The translations under genes were made by a program, and so were the position numbers. A DNA stretch of 64,000 bases, from the NCBI RefSeq assembly GCF_022829545.1, contig NZ_JAKSYM010000391.1, forward strand, positions 1 through 64,000, read 5' to 3'. The notes beneath the pieces were generated by a model. It was not told the origin of the DNA and made no database searches. It worked only from the letters and a program-made list of their open reading frames with translations. The first letter of the stretch is position 1. Each line of letters begins with the position of its first letter. This document shows positions 44,021 to 53,041 of this stretch, in pieces. Source of the DNA: Methylobacterium sp. J-030 (GTDB taxonomy: Bacteria > Pseudomonadota > Alphaproteobacteria > Rhizobiales > Beijerinckiaceae).

Positions 44021-44698
44021 TCAAGCCGCCCGCCGGCGGTTGCCGGCGGCGGAAGCCTGGGCCACCGGCATGTCGGCTTCCGCGATCGGCCGGAAGCGGC
44101 CGTCCGCGCCGTCATAGGCCAGGAGGGCGCCGGTCTCGATCTCGAAGAACCAGCCATGCAGGCGCAGCGTCCCCTTGGCGAGGGCGGCCGCGACGCTCGG
44201 ATGCGTGCGCAGGTTGGCGAGCTGCACCACCACGTTCTCCAGGGCCAGGGCGTGGTGGCGGGCCTGTCCGTCCAGGTCCTCCGGATAGGCTTCGCAGACG
44301 ATGCGCTCGGCGGCTTCCGCGTGGCGCAGCCAGGCCGCGACGGCGGGCATCCGCGCCAGCGCGTCCCGGTGCATCAGCCCGTGCATCGCGCCGCAATCGG
44401 AATGGCCGCAGACCACGATGTCGCGCACCTGGAGCGCCACCACGGCGTACTCGATCGCCGAGGAGACGCCGCCGATCACGTCGGAGGCCGGGGGCACGAT
44501 GTTGCCGGCGTTGCGGCAGACGAACAGCTCGCCCGGCCCCGCCTGGGTGATGTGCTCCGGCGAGACCCGGGAATCCGCGCAGGCGATGATCAGCGCGCTC
44601 GGGTGCTGACCGTCGCGCACGAGCTGCTGGTACATCGCGCGCTGGCCGGGGAAGACATGGCCCTGGAAGGCGGCGATGCCCTGGATGAGGCTGTTCAT
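44021..44698 (-). CDS. Beta-class carbonic anhydrase
   Basis: The 225-residue enzyme interconverts carbon dioxide and bicarbonate. The zinc ligands are visible: Cys40, with the catalytic dyad Asp42-Arg44 in ACADSRVSP, then His99 and Cys102 in VVCGHSDCGAM. RNAGNIVPP and GWFFEIETGALLAYD are further family segments. The ATG giving MNSLIQG is chosen; the frame extends upstream without homology. It is convergent with katG. Confidence 0.93.
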   Translation of the reverse strand: MNSLIQGIAAFQGHVFPGQRAMYQQLVRDGQHPSALIIACADSRVSPEHITQAGPGELFVCRNAGNIVPPASDVIGGVSSAIEYAVVALQVRDIVVCGHSDCGAMHGLMHRDALARMPAVAAWLRHAEAAERIVCEAYPEDLDGQARHHALALENVVVQLANLRTHPSVAAALAKGTLRLHGWFFEIETGALLAYDGADGRFRPIAEADMPVAQASAAGNRRRAA

Positions 44699-44808
44699 GA
44701 ACGGATCCCTGACGCGGGGGGAAAAGCGGGAAAGGAAGCGGGGAGGGGGCCGGCCGGGCTGGAGCCCGGCGGCGGGGTCATCTCGGCGCGTGATCTCAGC
44801 GCTTGATC

Positions 44809-45126
44809 TCAGCGCGCCGGCCGGCGGCGCTCGGCGGTCCCGGAGGCCCAGTGGGGCTCGACCGGGCGGCGGACCATCGCGGCCCCGGCCCGCTCGTGGA
44901 GCATCGGCGCCCCGAGGATCTGGCCGGTGCCCAGGCGCTGCGAATGGAGCGAGCGCGGGTCGTGATCGGGATCGCTGATGTAGGAGCTCATATGGGCGCC
45001 CCCGGCAGCTTGGCGGCTCCCGTTGCCGCCCTCGCCGGCCTGCACCGTAAGGGGTGCCGCGACGGCGGCGGCCAGGACGGCGAGGCCGAGGGCCGGGCGG
45101 AGGATCGAGAGGGGGCGTGCGGGCAT
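44809..45126 (-). CDS. Small secreted hypothetical protein, 105 aa
   Basis: The precursor has a Sec signal (LGLAVLAAAVAAPLTVQA, cleavage near residue 31), followed by a Gly/Ser-rich segment and a polar His/Arg/Pro-containing mature part (YISDPDHDPRSLHSQRL). The start is supported by gaggagacacgacg before the ATG. No cysteine or known domain. Function unknown. Confidence 0.65.
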   Translation of the reverse strand: MPARPLSILRPALGLAVLAAAVAAPLTVQAGEGGNGSRQAAGGAHMSSYISDPDHDPRSLHSQRLGTGQILGAPMLHERAGAAMVRRPVEPHWASGTAERRRPAR

Positions 45127-45409
45127 CGTCGTGTCTCCTCGTCTGTTCTGGCTCTGCGGACGACACTGTGTCTCCGCTGATGTCGTGAACATAGACGCGA
45201 TCAGACGGGCTCGATGTGCGTCCCGGCACAGTAGAATAATGAAAAATTTAATCCCTGGCCCGGGATCTACTCTGTGTGTCGGCGCACGCCGAAGTGTCGT
45301 CGACTTCCGGCGTCGGGATTACGGGCGCTCGCGATCGGCATGCGCTGTTCGGGTTGGGTTTTGACCCAGTCCGGAACACACATCTCGGCAGAGCGGGATA
45401 TCGTCCGGG

Positions 45410-45691
45410 TCATGGCCGCCGGAAGCGGCGGGGATCGCGCGCGCTGATGATGAGCGCCAGACCGACGCATCCAGTCAGGCCGAGACCAGCCACCATGAAC
45501 AGCTGGATCGTTCGAGCATCGTATAGCTCAAGCCCGAATACGTAGCAGGCGTAGAGGATCGCGGATCCGAGCACGAGACAGAGGATGCGACGCCAGAGGG
45601 GCAGGATCAACGCCCTTGTCTTTGGCCACGCGATCAGCCCTTCGGCTTGATCAACGCGTTCGTCACCCAAAGTGGATCGTCGCGAAGCCAC
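45410..45691 (-). CDS. Small inner-membrane protein with two helices
   Basis: The 93-residue product has two hydrophobic helices (ILCLVLGSAILYACYVFGLE and LFMVAGLGLTGCVGLALIIS) joined by a short loop YDARTIQ, and a basic C-terminus ARDPRRFRRP. No family recognised. The first 25 residues are polar; a start inside them is possible. It lies alone between the secreted protein and the HWE kinase. Confidence 0.55.
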   Translation of the reverse strand: MASRRSTLGDERVDQAEGLIAWPKTRALILPLWRRILCLVLGSAILYACYVFGLELYDARTIQLFMVAGLGLTGCVGLALIISARDPRRFRRP

Positions 45692-45776
45692 CCCTCTCGG
45701 ACACAGCCCCGGATAAGCTGACCCATCTCGCCCACTGCCCCGCGCCGCAGGACACCGGCCTGATGCAGGGACCGGC

Positions 45777-47702
45777 TCAGGCGCGCCCGGCCCGGAGGCG
45801 CGGCGGCGCCGGCCCGGTCTCCGCGCGTTCGTCGGGCAGGGGGCTCGCCGCCACGTAGACCAGCCCCTCGGCCGCGTAGGTGAGGCTGGCGGTGGTTCGG
45901 CCCGCGAAACCCCGCTCCAGGAGGCGCGTGCCGAACCCGGTCCGCGACGGGGGCACGACCGGGGGACCGCCGCGCTCGCGCCAGGTCATGCGCAGGGCCC
46001 GGCCCCCCGGACTCGTCTCCAGCGTCCAGGCCAGCGCCACGCGGCCGCCCGGGACCGACAGGGCCCCGTGCTTGACCGCGTTGGTGCAGAGTTCGTGCAG
46101 GATCATCGTGAGCGCCAGCGCCCCCTCGGGCGGCAGCCGCAGGTCCGGCCCGTCCAGGGTGACGCGCGGGAACCTTTTGGAGCCGGGCTCGCCCAGAAAG
46201 GGGCGCACGGCCTGGTCGGCCATCCCGCGCAGGTCCGCGCTCGCCCAGCTCTCCCGGGTCAGGATGTCGTGGGCGCGCGACAGGGCGAGCAGGCGGGCCT
46301 CGAAGGCGTCGCGCCCGGCCACGGCGCCGCCGCCGAGATTCTTGAGGCTCTGCGCCGCCATCGACTGCACGGTGGCGAGGGTATTTTTCACCCTGTGATT
46401 GAGTTCATCGATCAGCAGCCGGTGGGCTTCCCCGCGTCGGGCGAGTTCGTCCGCCGCGGTGCCCAGGGCCTCGGCGATCAGCGCGCCCTCACGCACGAGG
46501 GAACGGGGCAGGGGCGGCAGCGGCCGGTCGTTCCCCAGGGCGCCGGCGGCGAGGGCCAGCTCCCGCAGGGGCCGGGCGATCAGGCCGGCGAGCAGCCACG
46601 CGAGCAAAGCCGCCGCGAGTGCCACCGCGCTGCCCGCCATCAGGATGCGCCGGCGCAGGGCGGCGGCCGGCGCCAGGGCCCGGTCGGCGGTCTGGCGCAC
46701 CACCACCTGCCAGCCGAGCCCGGGATAGTCCCGGTATCCGGCCGTGGCGGCGCGGGCGCTGAGATAGGAAGCGGCGGCGTCGGGCCAGAATCCGACCCGG
46801 CTCGCGCCCTGCGGGTCGAGGGGTCGCCCGCCGTTCAGCACGTCCCGGGGCAGGGGGGCGCCCTGCAGGGCGGGCGGGCCGAGAAGCACGCTGCCGTCGC
46901 GCGCCAGGATCAGGATCTCGGCCCCCGCGCGGTGACCCCGGAACGACCCTTCGAGCAGGCGCGCCATGTCGCGCGCCCAGGTCCAGTCGAGATGGGCGGC
47001 GAGCACCCCGACGAGCCGCCCGTCCGCGGCGCGCACCGGCGCCGCGAGGTCGAGGAGGCGCAGCGGCTCCCGTGGGGCGGCCGTCGGGGCCAGCGCCGTT
47101 TGCAGGAGCTTGGCCGGATGCACGTCGCCGACGAACGGCCTTTCGCGGCCCCCGCGAAAATAGTCGCGGCCGGAGACGTCCGCCCCCTCCAGGGCGCCGG
47201 TGCTGGTCACCGCGACGCGCCCGTCGGGATCGATCAGGCCGATGATCGAGTAGGCCGGGTAGGTCGCCTGCATCCGCTCCATCAGGGCGCGCTTCGCGGC
47301 CGTGCTGGCGGCCGCGCTGGCCCCGGGATCGCGCAGGCTGTCGGAGGCGGCGGCGATCTGGATGTCGCGCCAGCGCTCGAACATGCCGAGGTCGAGGCTG
47401 CGGGCCATCTGGCCGGCGATCTCGGCGAGCTGGCCGCCGACCTCCGCCTCAAGCCGGGCGGTCGCGTCGCGGCTCACCAGGGCGGCCAGCGCCAGGGTGG
47501 CGAGGAGGCCGAGGGTCCCGAAGCCCAGGGCCAGAACCACACGCAGCCGCGGAACCGGCCTTCGGCGCAGGCCGGCGCGGATACCGGCCCTGGTTTCGCC
47601 CTGTGATCCGCCCTGACCGGCCGAGGCCCCGAAGGGGGGAGGGGGAGAGGCCGCCGGAGGCGTCGCCGCGGCAGGGTCGTCCGATCGCGCGACAACCCGC
47701 AT
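45777..47702 (-). CDS. Membrane HWE-type sensor histidine kinase with extracytoplasmic sensor
   Basis: The 641-residue protein has a Pro/Ala-rich start, a first membrane helix (VVLALGFGTLGLLATLALAA, about 55-75), a dCache-like sensor (80-345; IIGLIDPDGRVAVTSTGALE, RDYFRGGRERPFVGDV, YPGLGWQVVVRQ), a second helix (LMAGSAVALAAALLAWLLAG), HAMP-like linker, the phosphoacceptor DELNHRVKNTLATVQSMA (near 430) and an ATPase domain with HELCTNAVKHGAL and the WRERGG segment diagnostic of HWE kinases. It senses an unknown periplasmic ligand; its response regulator is not adjacent. Confidence 0.92.
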   Translation of the reverse strand: MRVVARSDDPAAATPPAASPPPPFGASAGQGGSQGETRAGIRAGLRRRPVPRLRVVLALGFGTLGLLATLALAALVSRDATARLEAEVGGQLAEIAGQMARSLDLGMFERWRDIQIAAASDSLRDPGASAAASTAAKRALMERMQATYPAYSIIGLIDPDGRVAVTSTGALEGADVSGRDYFRGGRERPFVGDVHPAKLLQTALAPTAAPREPLRLLDLAAPVRAADGRLVGVLAAHLDWTWARDMARLLEGSFRGHRAGAEILILARDGSVLLGPPALQGAPLPRDVLNGGRPLDPQGASRVGFWPDAAASYLSARAATAGYRDYPGLGWQVVVRQTADRALAPAAALRRRILMAGSAVALAAALLAWLLAGLIARPLRELALAAGALGNDRPLPPLPRSLVREGALIAEALGTAADELARRGEAHRLLIDELNHRVKNTLATVQSMAAQSLKNLGGGAVAGRDAFEARLLALSRAHDILTRESWASADLRGMADQAVRPFLGEPGSKRFPRVTLDGPDLRLPPEGALALTMILHELCTNAVKHGALSVPGGRVALAWTLETSPGGRALRMTWRERGGPPVVPPSRTGFGTRLLERGFAGRTTASLTYAAEGLVYVAASPLPDERAETGPAPPRLRAGRA

Positions 47703-47887
47703 CCGATCTCCCCTCGGATCCGGCCTGCCCCGCCGCCGGAGATCGCGCCCGCCGAACCGATTCGGCGCCCCGTTATCCCAATGCCTGTCTCACCATGAGA
47801 CAGGGCGCTCAGCAAGACGGGATCGGCGTCCTGCGGCCCAGAATCTCTACCACCAGTTGCAAATATGACTCGACATTCCCGAAGCCG

Positions 47888-48784
47888 TCAGCCCCCGAGC
47901 AGGGCATGGGCCGCCCGCACCAGGATCCCGTCCGGCCGGCGCAGGGCGTCGAGCACGGAAAAATGCTCGGCCCCGGGCACCGGCAGCAGGGGACCGGGGG
48001 CATGGGCCGCCGCCCGCAGGGCGTGCAGGTTGCGGGCGTCGTGGATCAGCGCGGGCAGCTCGGCCGTGCCGTAGGCGATGCACAGGGGCTTGGCACAGAC
48101 CGGCAGGCGCAGGGGCGAGAGGGTCTCGATCTCCGCGTCGGTCAGAGCGAGCTTGGCGTTGAGCGTGGTCTGGCGGATCGGCGCGAGGTCGTAGACGCCC
48201 GAGATGGCGAGGCCGGCCGCTACGGCCGAATGGCCGAGCCGCAGCGCGGCGAGCAGCCCGCCCGCCGACCAGCCCGACAGGACCAGGGGGCCGCGGATCC
48301 CGTGCCCCGGACCCTGCGCGGCCAGCCAGTCGAGGGCCGCATCGATCTCGGCCGCGATCCGGGTGAGGCCCGCCTCCGGGGCGAGGGTGTAGCCGACCAT
48401 CGCCACCGACCAGCCGGCGGCGTTCGGCCCTTCCGCGAAGCAGGCGAACAGCTCCCGGGCGCCCCGCTGCCAGTAGCCCCCGTGGAGGAAGACGAGGCAG
48501 GGCGCAGCGGCATCCCGGGCCGGATAGAGATCGACGGCGTTGCGGGCTCCCGGGCCGTAGGGCCGGTCGAGGCCTCGGGGATGCGCCGCCCGGTAGGCCG
48601 CCGAGGCCGCGTCCCGGGCGGCGACCCGCTGCGCGCTGTCGGCCACCGCGCGGGTGTTGTCGTAGCAGGCGTCCCGGGCGTCGGGATCGAGGGAGGCCCA
48701 GCGACGGCGCGGATCCGCCGGGGTCGGATCGTCCAGGCGAAACGCTCGGTCCGGGGTCGTTTGGTCCGGGGTCGCTTGATCCAT
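47888..48784 (-). CDS. Alpha/beta hydrolase (kynurenine formamidase-like)
   Basis: The 298-residue enzyme has the oxyanion-hole motif FLHGGYWQRG (near 110), the nucleophile elbow LSGWSAGGLL (near 170) and a late GAEHFSVLDAL containing the catalytic His. The HGGYW form and overall length are typical of the kynurenine formamidase-like esterases. No tryptophan-degradation gene is near, so the substrate is open. The ATG giving MDQATPD is chosen; an upstream ATG at 48817 is in frame. Confidence 0.85.
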   Translation of the reverse strand: MDQATPDQTTPDRAFRLDDPTPADPRRRWASLDPDARDACYDNTRAVADSAQRVAARDAASAAYRAAHPRGLDRPYGPGARNAVDLYPARDAAAPCLVFLHGGYWQRGARELFACFAEGPNAAGWSVAMVGYTLAPEAGLTRIAAEIDAALDWLAAQGPGHGIRGPLVLSGWSAGGLLAALRLGHSAVAAGLAISGVYDLAPIRQTTLNAKLALTDAEIETLSPLRLPVCAKPLCIAYGTAELPALIHDARNLHALRAAAHAPGPLLPVPGAEHFSVLDALRRPDGILVRAAHALLGG

Positions 48785-48853
48785 TGTGGGTTGTCTCCGG
48801 CACCGCCCAGCTCGCACACCATGGCAGGGTGCGGGATCCGGGTCGAGGTGGGT

Positions 48854-49153
48854 TCAGAAGCCGGCCTGTGCCCCGGGGATCGTGCCGCCGTAGCCCCAGC
48901 CGGTGAAGGGCGGGGCCGCCACCCGCTCCCGGGTGGCCGGGGCGAAGATCCGGGCGGGCGGGCGGACCTCCTGCCAAGCCCGCCAGTCCCGGAAACGGTC
49001 GCGGGCGGCCATCCGGGTGAGCGTCCGGTCCGTGTCCGTCGCGCGGTCCGGCGGGTGCCGGTACGGGCGGGCTGCGGCCGCGGCCGGCAGCAGGACGAGC
49101 AGGATCAGGGAAGCGGCCATCGCTTGCGGCGGGAGGCGCATGGATCGGGCCAT
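48854..49153 (-). CDS. Secreted hypothetical protein, 99 aa
   Basis: The precursor has a signal peptide (AMAASLILLVLLPAAAAA, cleavage near residue 28) and a basic mature part with YRHPPDRATDTDRTLTRM, AWQEVRPPARIF and a C-terminal GWGYGGTIPGAQAGF. No known domain. It starts just upstream of, and divergent from, argE. An internal ATG (MRLPPQ) is an alternative start. Confidence 0.6.
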   Translation of the reverse strand: MARSMRLPPQAMAASLILLVLLPAAAAARPYRHPPDRATDTDRTLTRMAARDRFRDWRAWQEVRPPARIFAPATRERVAAPPFTGWGYGGTIPGAQAGF

Positions 49154-49279
49154 GGGTCGGGCTCGGCGGGGGAGGGGCCTGCGGCAGCTACGCCGCACGG
49201 GCGCCTTCGGTTCCGGGATCCCCGGCGCTTCGAAAACCCCGTACAAGGTGGTCTTTCCCGGAAACGAGTCGCGCTATCC

Positions 49280-50461
49280 ATGCCAGAGTCCGATCCGTAC
49301 CCCGCCCCCGATCCCGCGGCGCTGCTGGCGACCCTCGTCGGGTTCGACACGGTGAGCGACCGCTCGAACCTGCCGCTGATCGACTGGGTGGAGGCCTATG
49401 GCCGCCGCCACGGCGCCGCGGTCGAGCGGGTGACGGACGCGACCGGCCGGAAGGCGGCGCTGCTGGTGAGCGTCGGCCCGTTCGAGAGCCGGCCCGGCTA
49501 CGTGCTGTCCGGCCACAGCGACGTGGTGCCGGTGGCGGGTCAGCCCTGGTCGTCGGACCCGTTCACCCTGCGGGAGGCCGGGGACCGGCTCTACGGGCGG
49601 GGCACCTCCGACATGAAGGGGTTCCTGGCGGTCTGCCTCGCGCTCCTGCCCGAGATGGCGGCGGCCGATCTCGCCACCCCGCTCCACCTCGCGATCTCGT
49701 ACGACGAGGAGGTCGGCTGCCTCGGGGTGCGCCCGTTGATCGCCCGGATGCTGGAGCGGGTGCCGCGACCGCTCGGCTGCTTCGTGGGCGAGCCTACGGG
49801 CATGGAGGTGGTGGTCGGCCACAAGGGCAAGGCCGCAGCCCGCCTCACCTTCCGGGGCCGGGCCAGCCATTCCGCCCTGGCGCCCCAGGGCGTCAACGCG
49901 GTGGAATACGCCGCTCGGTTCATCGAGCATGTCCGGCTGTCCGCGGAGGCGCTCGCCCGGGACGGCGCCCGGGATGGGCTCTACGACGTGCCCCACACCA
50001 CCGGCCTGTCGAGCGTGGTCCAGGGCGGTTCGGCGCTCAACATCGTGCCCGACACCTGCAGCGTCAGCTTCGAGTACCGGGCGATCGGCGCGGACGATGC
50101 CGGGGCCCTGGCCGCATCGGCCATCGCGTATGCCACCGACACGCTGGCGCCGCTGATGCGGGCGGTGGACCCGGCCTGCGGCGTCGCGGTCGAGCCGCTG
50201 ATCGACTATCCGGGCCTCGACACCGACCCGGAGGCGCCGGTCGTGACCCTGGCCAAGCGGCTCGCCGGCCGCAACGGCCACGCCAAGGTCTCGTACGGCA
50301 CGGAGGGCGGGCTGTTCGAGCGGCTCGGCGGCGTGCCCGCCGTGGTGATCGGCCCCGGCTCCATCGCCCGCGCCCACCGGGCCGACGAGTACGTGACCCG
50401 GGCCGAGCTCGAGGCCTGCGCGGGCTTCGTGCGCCGCCTGATCGCGACCTGCCGGGACTGA
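49280..50461 (+). CDS. argE: Acetylornithine deacetylase (M20 family)
   Basis: The 393-residue enzyme removes acetate from N-acetylornithine in arginine synthesis, or acts on a related N-acyl amino acid. Metal sites of the ArgE branch are visible: LSGHSDVVPVAGQPW (near 75), GRGTSDMKGF (near 110), SYDEEVGCLG (near 140), EPTGMEVV (near 175) and GTEGGLFERLG (near 340), with PGSIARAHRADEYV close to the end. A dispersed repeat follows immediately. The start ATG at 49280 gives MPESDP. Confidence 0.9.
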   Translation: MPESDPYPAPDPAALLATLVGFDTVSDRSNLPLIDWVEAYGRRHGAAVERVTDATGRKAALLVSVGPFESRPGYVLSGHSDVVPVAGQPWSSDPFTLREAGDRLYGRGTSDMKGFLAVCLALLPEMAAADLATPLHLAISYDEEVGCLGVRPLIARMLERVPRPLGCFVGEPTGMEVVVGHKGKAAARLTFRGRASHSALAPQGVNAVEYAARFIEHVRLSAEALARDGARDGLYDVPHTTGLSSVVQGGSALNIVPDTCSVSFEYRAIGADDAGALAASAIAYATDTLAPLMRAVDPACGVAVEPLIDYPGLDTDPEAPVVTLAKRLAGRNGHAKVSYGTEGGLFERLGGVPAVVIGPGSIARAHRADEYVTRAELEACAGFVRRLIATCRD

Positions 50462-50467
50462 GATCAC

Positions 50468-50610
50468 GGGATCCCAAAGGACACGTCCTTTGGTGGGGTG
50501 TCGGGGTGAAACCCCGACGAACGGCTCTTCCACCCCCTCGCGAGGGGGTGGAAGAGCCGGACCGCAGGGCTCTGCCCTGCACCCGCGAAAGGTCTCGACC
50601 TTTCGAAACC
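50468..50610 (+). repeat. Dispersed modular hairpin repeat, copy 6, with inserted 38-base palindrome
   Basis: Left modules GGGATCCCAAAGGACACGTC CTTTGG and GGGGTGTCGGGGTGAAACCC CGAC, right modules GCAGGGCTCTGCCCTGCACC CGCGAAAGGTCTCGACCTTT CGAAACC. Between them lies a perfect palindrome with 19-base arms (CGGCTCTTCCACCCCCTCG and its complement, 50522-50559) that other copies lack. Confidence 0.9.
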
Positions 50611-50672
50611 ATGATGTTCGCCGGTGCGCCGCCCTATCTCGCGGGGATCTGACCCGAACCCCGGACCCCGCG

Positions 50673-51620
50673 ATGGATGATGCCCGACACGGCCGCTACG
50701 GCTACAGCGCCCTACCCGATCGGCCGGTCTACGACTGGCCCGGCGGGCGGCGGCTCGCGGTCTATGTCGGGCTCAACCTCGAGACCTTCGACTTCGGTAC
50801 CGGGCTCGGCGCCGAGCTCGCACCGGGGGGCCCGCAGCCCGACGTGCTGAACTACGCCTGGCGGGACTGGGGCAACCGGATCGGGGCATGGCGGCTGCGC
50901 GATGCCCTCGAGACTCTGGCCCTGCCGGCGAGCGTCCTGGCGAACAGCCGGCTCTACCGGGACTGCCCCGGCCTGATCGAGGCCTTCCGGGCGCGCGGCG
51001 ACGAGATCGTCGGCCACGGCCGCACCAATGCCGAGCGGCAGGGCACCCTCCCGGAGGCCGACGAGCGGGCCCTGATCGCGGAATCCACCGCGATCCTCAC
51101 CCGGGAGGAGGGGCGGGCGCCCGCAGGCTGGCTCGGCCCGTGGATCTCCCAATCGCGGGTCACGCCCGACCTGCTCGCCGAGGCCGGCTACCGCTACCTG
51201 CTCGACTGGTGCCACGACGACCAGCCGACCTGGATGGCGACCCGCGGCGGCGGGCGGATCCTCGCCGTGCCCTACCCCCAGGAACTGAACGACATCCCGG
51301 CGATCGTCGCCCGCAAGGAGACGGGCCGCGCGTTCGCCGAGGCGATCGTCGATGCCTTCGACGAGATGCTGGAACAATCCGCCACGGCGCCCCTGGTGAT
51401 GGGGATCGCGCTCCACCCCTACATCGTCGGACAGCCCCACCGGCTGCGACCGCTCAAGGCGGCGCTGGCCCACATCGCGTCCCACCGGGACCGGATCTGG
51501 CTCACCACCGCGGGCGCGATCGCCGCGCAGGTCTACGCCGGAGCGTCGAGGGATCCCGAGGGACTGGAGCCCCGTGGCGGGGTGTCGGGTCAGCGCCCCG
51601 ACCGCGGGGCCCTGTCGTGA
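50673..51620 (+). CDS. Polysaccharide deacetylase-like (NodB-fold) protein
   Basis: The 315-residue protein belongs to the PuuE/NodB-like carbohydrate esterase fold: AVYVGLNLETFDFG (near 30), EIVGHGRTNAERQG (near 112), GWLGPWISQSRVTPDLLAEA (near 150), DWCHDDQPTW and MGIALHPYIVG (near 245). Such proteins hydrolyse allantoin, N-acetyl sugars or related amides with a divalent metal. The last 19 residues or so (GLEPRGGVSGQRPDRGALS) are encoded by a copy of the dispersed hairpin repeat, so the native C-terminus has probably been replaced by it. Confidence 0.87.
   Translation: MDDARHGRYGYSALPDRPVYDWPGGRRLAVYVGLNLETFDFGTGLGAELAPGGPQPDVLNYAWRDWGNRIGAWRLRDALETLALPASVLANSRLYRDCPGLIEAFRARGDEIVGHGRTNAERQGTLPEADERALIAESTAILTREEGRAPAGWLGPWISQSRVTPDLLAEAGYRYLLDWCHDDQPTWMATRGGGRILAVPYPQELNDIPAIVARKETGRAFAEAIVDAFDEMLEQSATAPLVMGIALHPYIVGQPHRLRPLKAALAHIASHRDRIWLTTAGAIAAQVYAGASRDPEGLEPRGGVSGQRPDRGALS
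51551..51617 (+). repeat. Dispersed modular hairpin repeat, copy 7, inside a coding region
   Basis: GGATCCCGAGGGACTGGAGC, CGGGGTGTCGGGTCAGCGCC CCGAC and GCGGGGCCCTG are the left modules of the family. The copy overlaps the 3' end of the polysaccharide deacetylase gene and supplies its last codons. Right-hand modules are missing. Confidence 0.8.
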
Positions 51621-51671
51621 CGCGCTCTCTGCGAACCGGCATCCACCGCGGCGGAGAGCGTTCCGGGCCGA

Positions 51672-51926
51672 TCAATCCGGAATCGCGAAGCCGATCGACA
51701 GGCACAGGGCCGCCACGGCGGTCAGGGCCACGGCGGCCTGCCGGACCTGATGCCAGCGCGCTCGGCGCGCCCGTTCCTCGCAGCTCGCGCCGAGCTGCAA
51801 TTCGTCGTCGAACCCCTTCACGAAGCTGTCGAAGCTCGGGAAGGCCCGCTGCGCGAGCCACAGCCACACGCCGACGGCGACGAGGCTGAAGGCCCAGCCC
51901 CCGTAGGTAAACGCATCGTCCAGCAT
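51672..51926 (-). CDS. Small inner-membrane protein, 84 aa
   Basis: Two hydrophobic helices (FSLVAVGVWLWLAQRAF near 11-27 and AAVALTAVAALCLSIGFAI near the end) flank a charged loop with DELQLGASCEERARRARW. I chose ATG 51926 (MLDDAFT) over a GTG at 51947. No family recognised. Confidence 0.6.
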   Translation of the reverse strand: MLDDAFTYGGWAFSLVAVGVWLWLAQRAFPSFDSFVKGFDDELQLGASCEERARRARWHQVRQAAVALTAVAALCLSIGFAIPD

Positions 51927-52048
51927 CCGGCGCCGCCTTGAGGCCACGCCCCCTCGCCGGGTATTCTACGGCAGGTCGCCGCCCCATGCCTAGGCGAAAC
52001 AGCGCCCGCGCCGCCGGTTCCGTGTTTCCGAACGTGTCCGGGGCGCGT

Positions 52049-52894
52049 TCAGGTCCGAGCCCGGCCCAGGGCGTAGAGGGTGATGGCGGCGGCGTTCGAG
52101 ACGTTGAGGCTGCGGATCGCGCCCGAGAACGGGATCCGGGCCAGGACGTCACAGCAGCCTCGGGTCCGCTCGCGCAGGCCCTTGCCCTCGGCGCCCAGCA
52201 CGATCACCAGCGGCCGGGCGATGGTCAGGGTATCGAGGCTCTCCGGCGCATCGGAATCGAGCCCGACCCGCGTGAAGCCCCGCTCACCCAGGGCGATCAG
52301 CGCCTCGGCGAGGTTCCGTACGGTCACGAACGGCACGTGCTCCAGCCCGCCGGACGCGGATTTCGCCAGGACCCCGGTGGCGCCCGGCGCGTGGCGGGCC
52401 GTGGTGACGATCCCCGCGACCCCGAAGGCCGCGGCGGTGCGCACGATCGCCCCGACATTGTGCGGGTCGGTGATCTGATCCAGCGCCAGGAGCAGGGCGT
52501 CGGCCGGCAGGTCGTCGAGCCCGGGGGCGGGCAGGGGCTCCGCCTCGAGATACAGGCCCTGGTGGACGGCATCCGGGCCGAGCAGCCGGCCGATCTCGTT
52601 CGGCCGCACCAGCGCAGGCGTGATCCGCAGGGCGCCGCCGAATTCCGCCTCCAGCCGCGCGGCGGCGTTCTCGGTGGCGAGGAGTCGGTGGAGGCCGCGC
52701 GCGGTGTTCCCCAGGGCCTGGACCACCGGATGCCAGCCGTAGAGCACGGCGGCTTCCGCGCCGCCGGTTTCCCGCCGCGGGCCGGCCGCAGAGGGCCGAG
52801 GACCGGGCTGGGCCCCAGGCCTCCAGGAACCGGACGGGCGGCCTTCCGGTGACCGGCCTTTGGGCGGGCGGGCGTCGTTGCGGCGGTCCGTCAT
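52049..52894 (-). CDS. rlmB: 23S rRNA (guanosine-2251-2'-O)-methyltransferase
   Basis: The 281-residue SPOUT enzyme methylates G2251 of 23S rRNA with S-adenosylmethionine. It has an N-terminal Arg/Pro/Gly-rich tail (1-48), a substrate-binding domain (LYGWHPVVQAL, VHQGLYLEA) and the knotted catalytic domain with DQITDPHNVGAIVRTAAAFG, LVIVLGAEGKGLRERTR and IPFSGAIRSLNVSNAAAI. The frame extends upstream to 53050, but the ATG giving MTDRRND is the usual type of start. It is divergent from the iteron region. Confidence 0.93.
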   Translation of the reverse strand: MTDRRNDARPPKGRSPEGRPSGSWRPGAQPGPRPSAAGPRRETGGAEAAVLYGWHPVVQALGNTARGLHRLLATENAAARLEAEFGGALRITPALVRPNEIGRLLGPDAVHQGLYLEAEPLPAPGLDDLPADALLLALDQITDPHNVGAIVRTAAAFGVAGIVTTARHAPGATGVLAKSASGGLEHVPFVTVRNLAEALIALGERGFTRVGLDSDAPESLDTLTIARPLVIVLGAEGKGLRERTRGCCDVLARIPFSGAIRSLNVSNAAAITLYALGRART

Positions 52895-53041
52895 CGGGAC
52901 GCGACGGGTGAACGGAACATCGGCATGGCTTTTCCGCAGGGCCTTCTTCGACGGTCCCGAGAAACCGGGCGTCGTCGTCCGCGTCAAGCCGGCCTCCGAG
53001 CGAAGCGCCGGGGCTCGTTTGAGATGCGGATCGCTGCGGAA

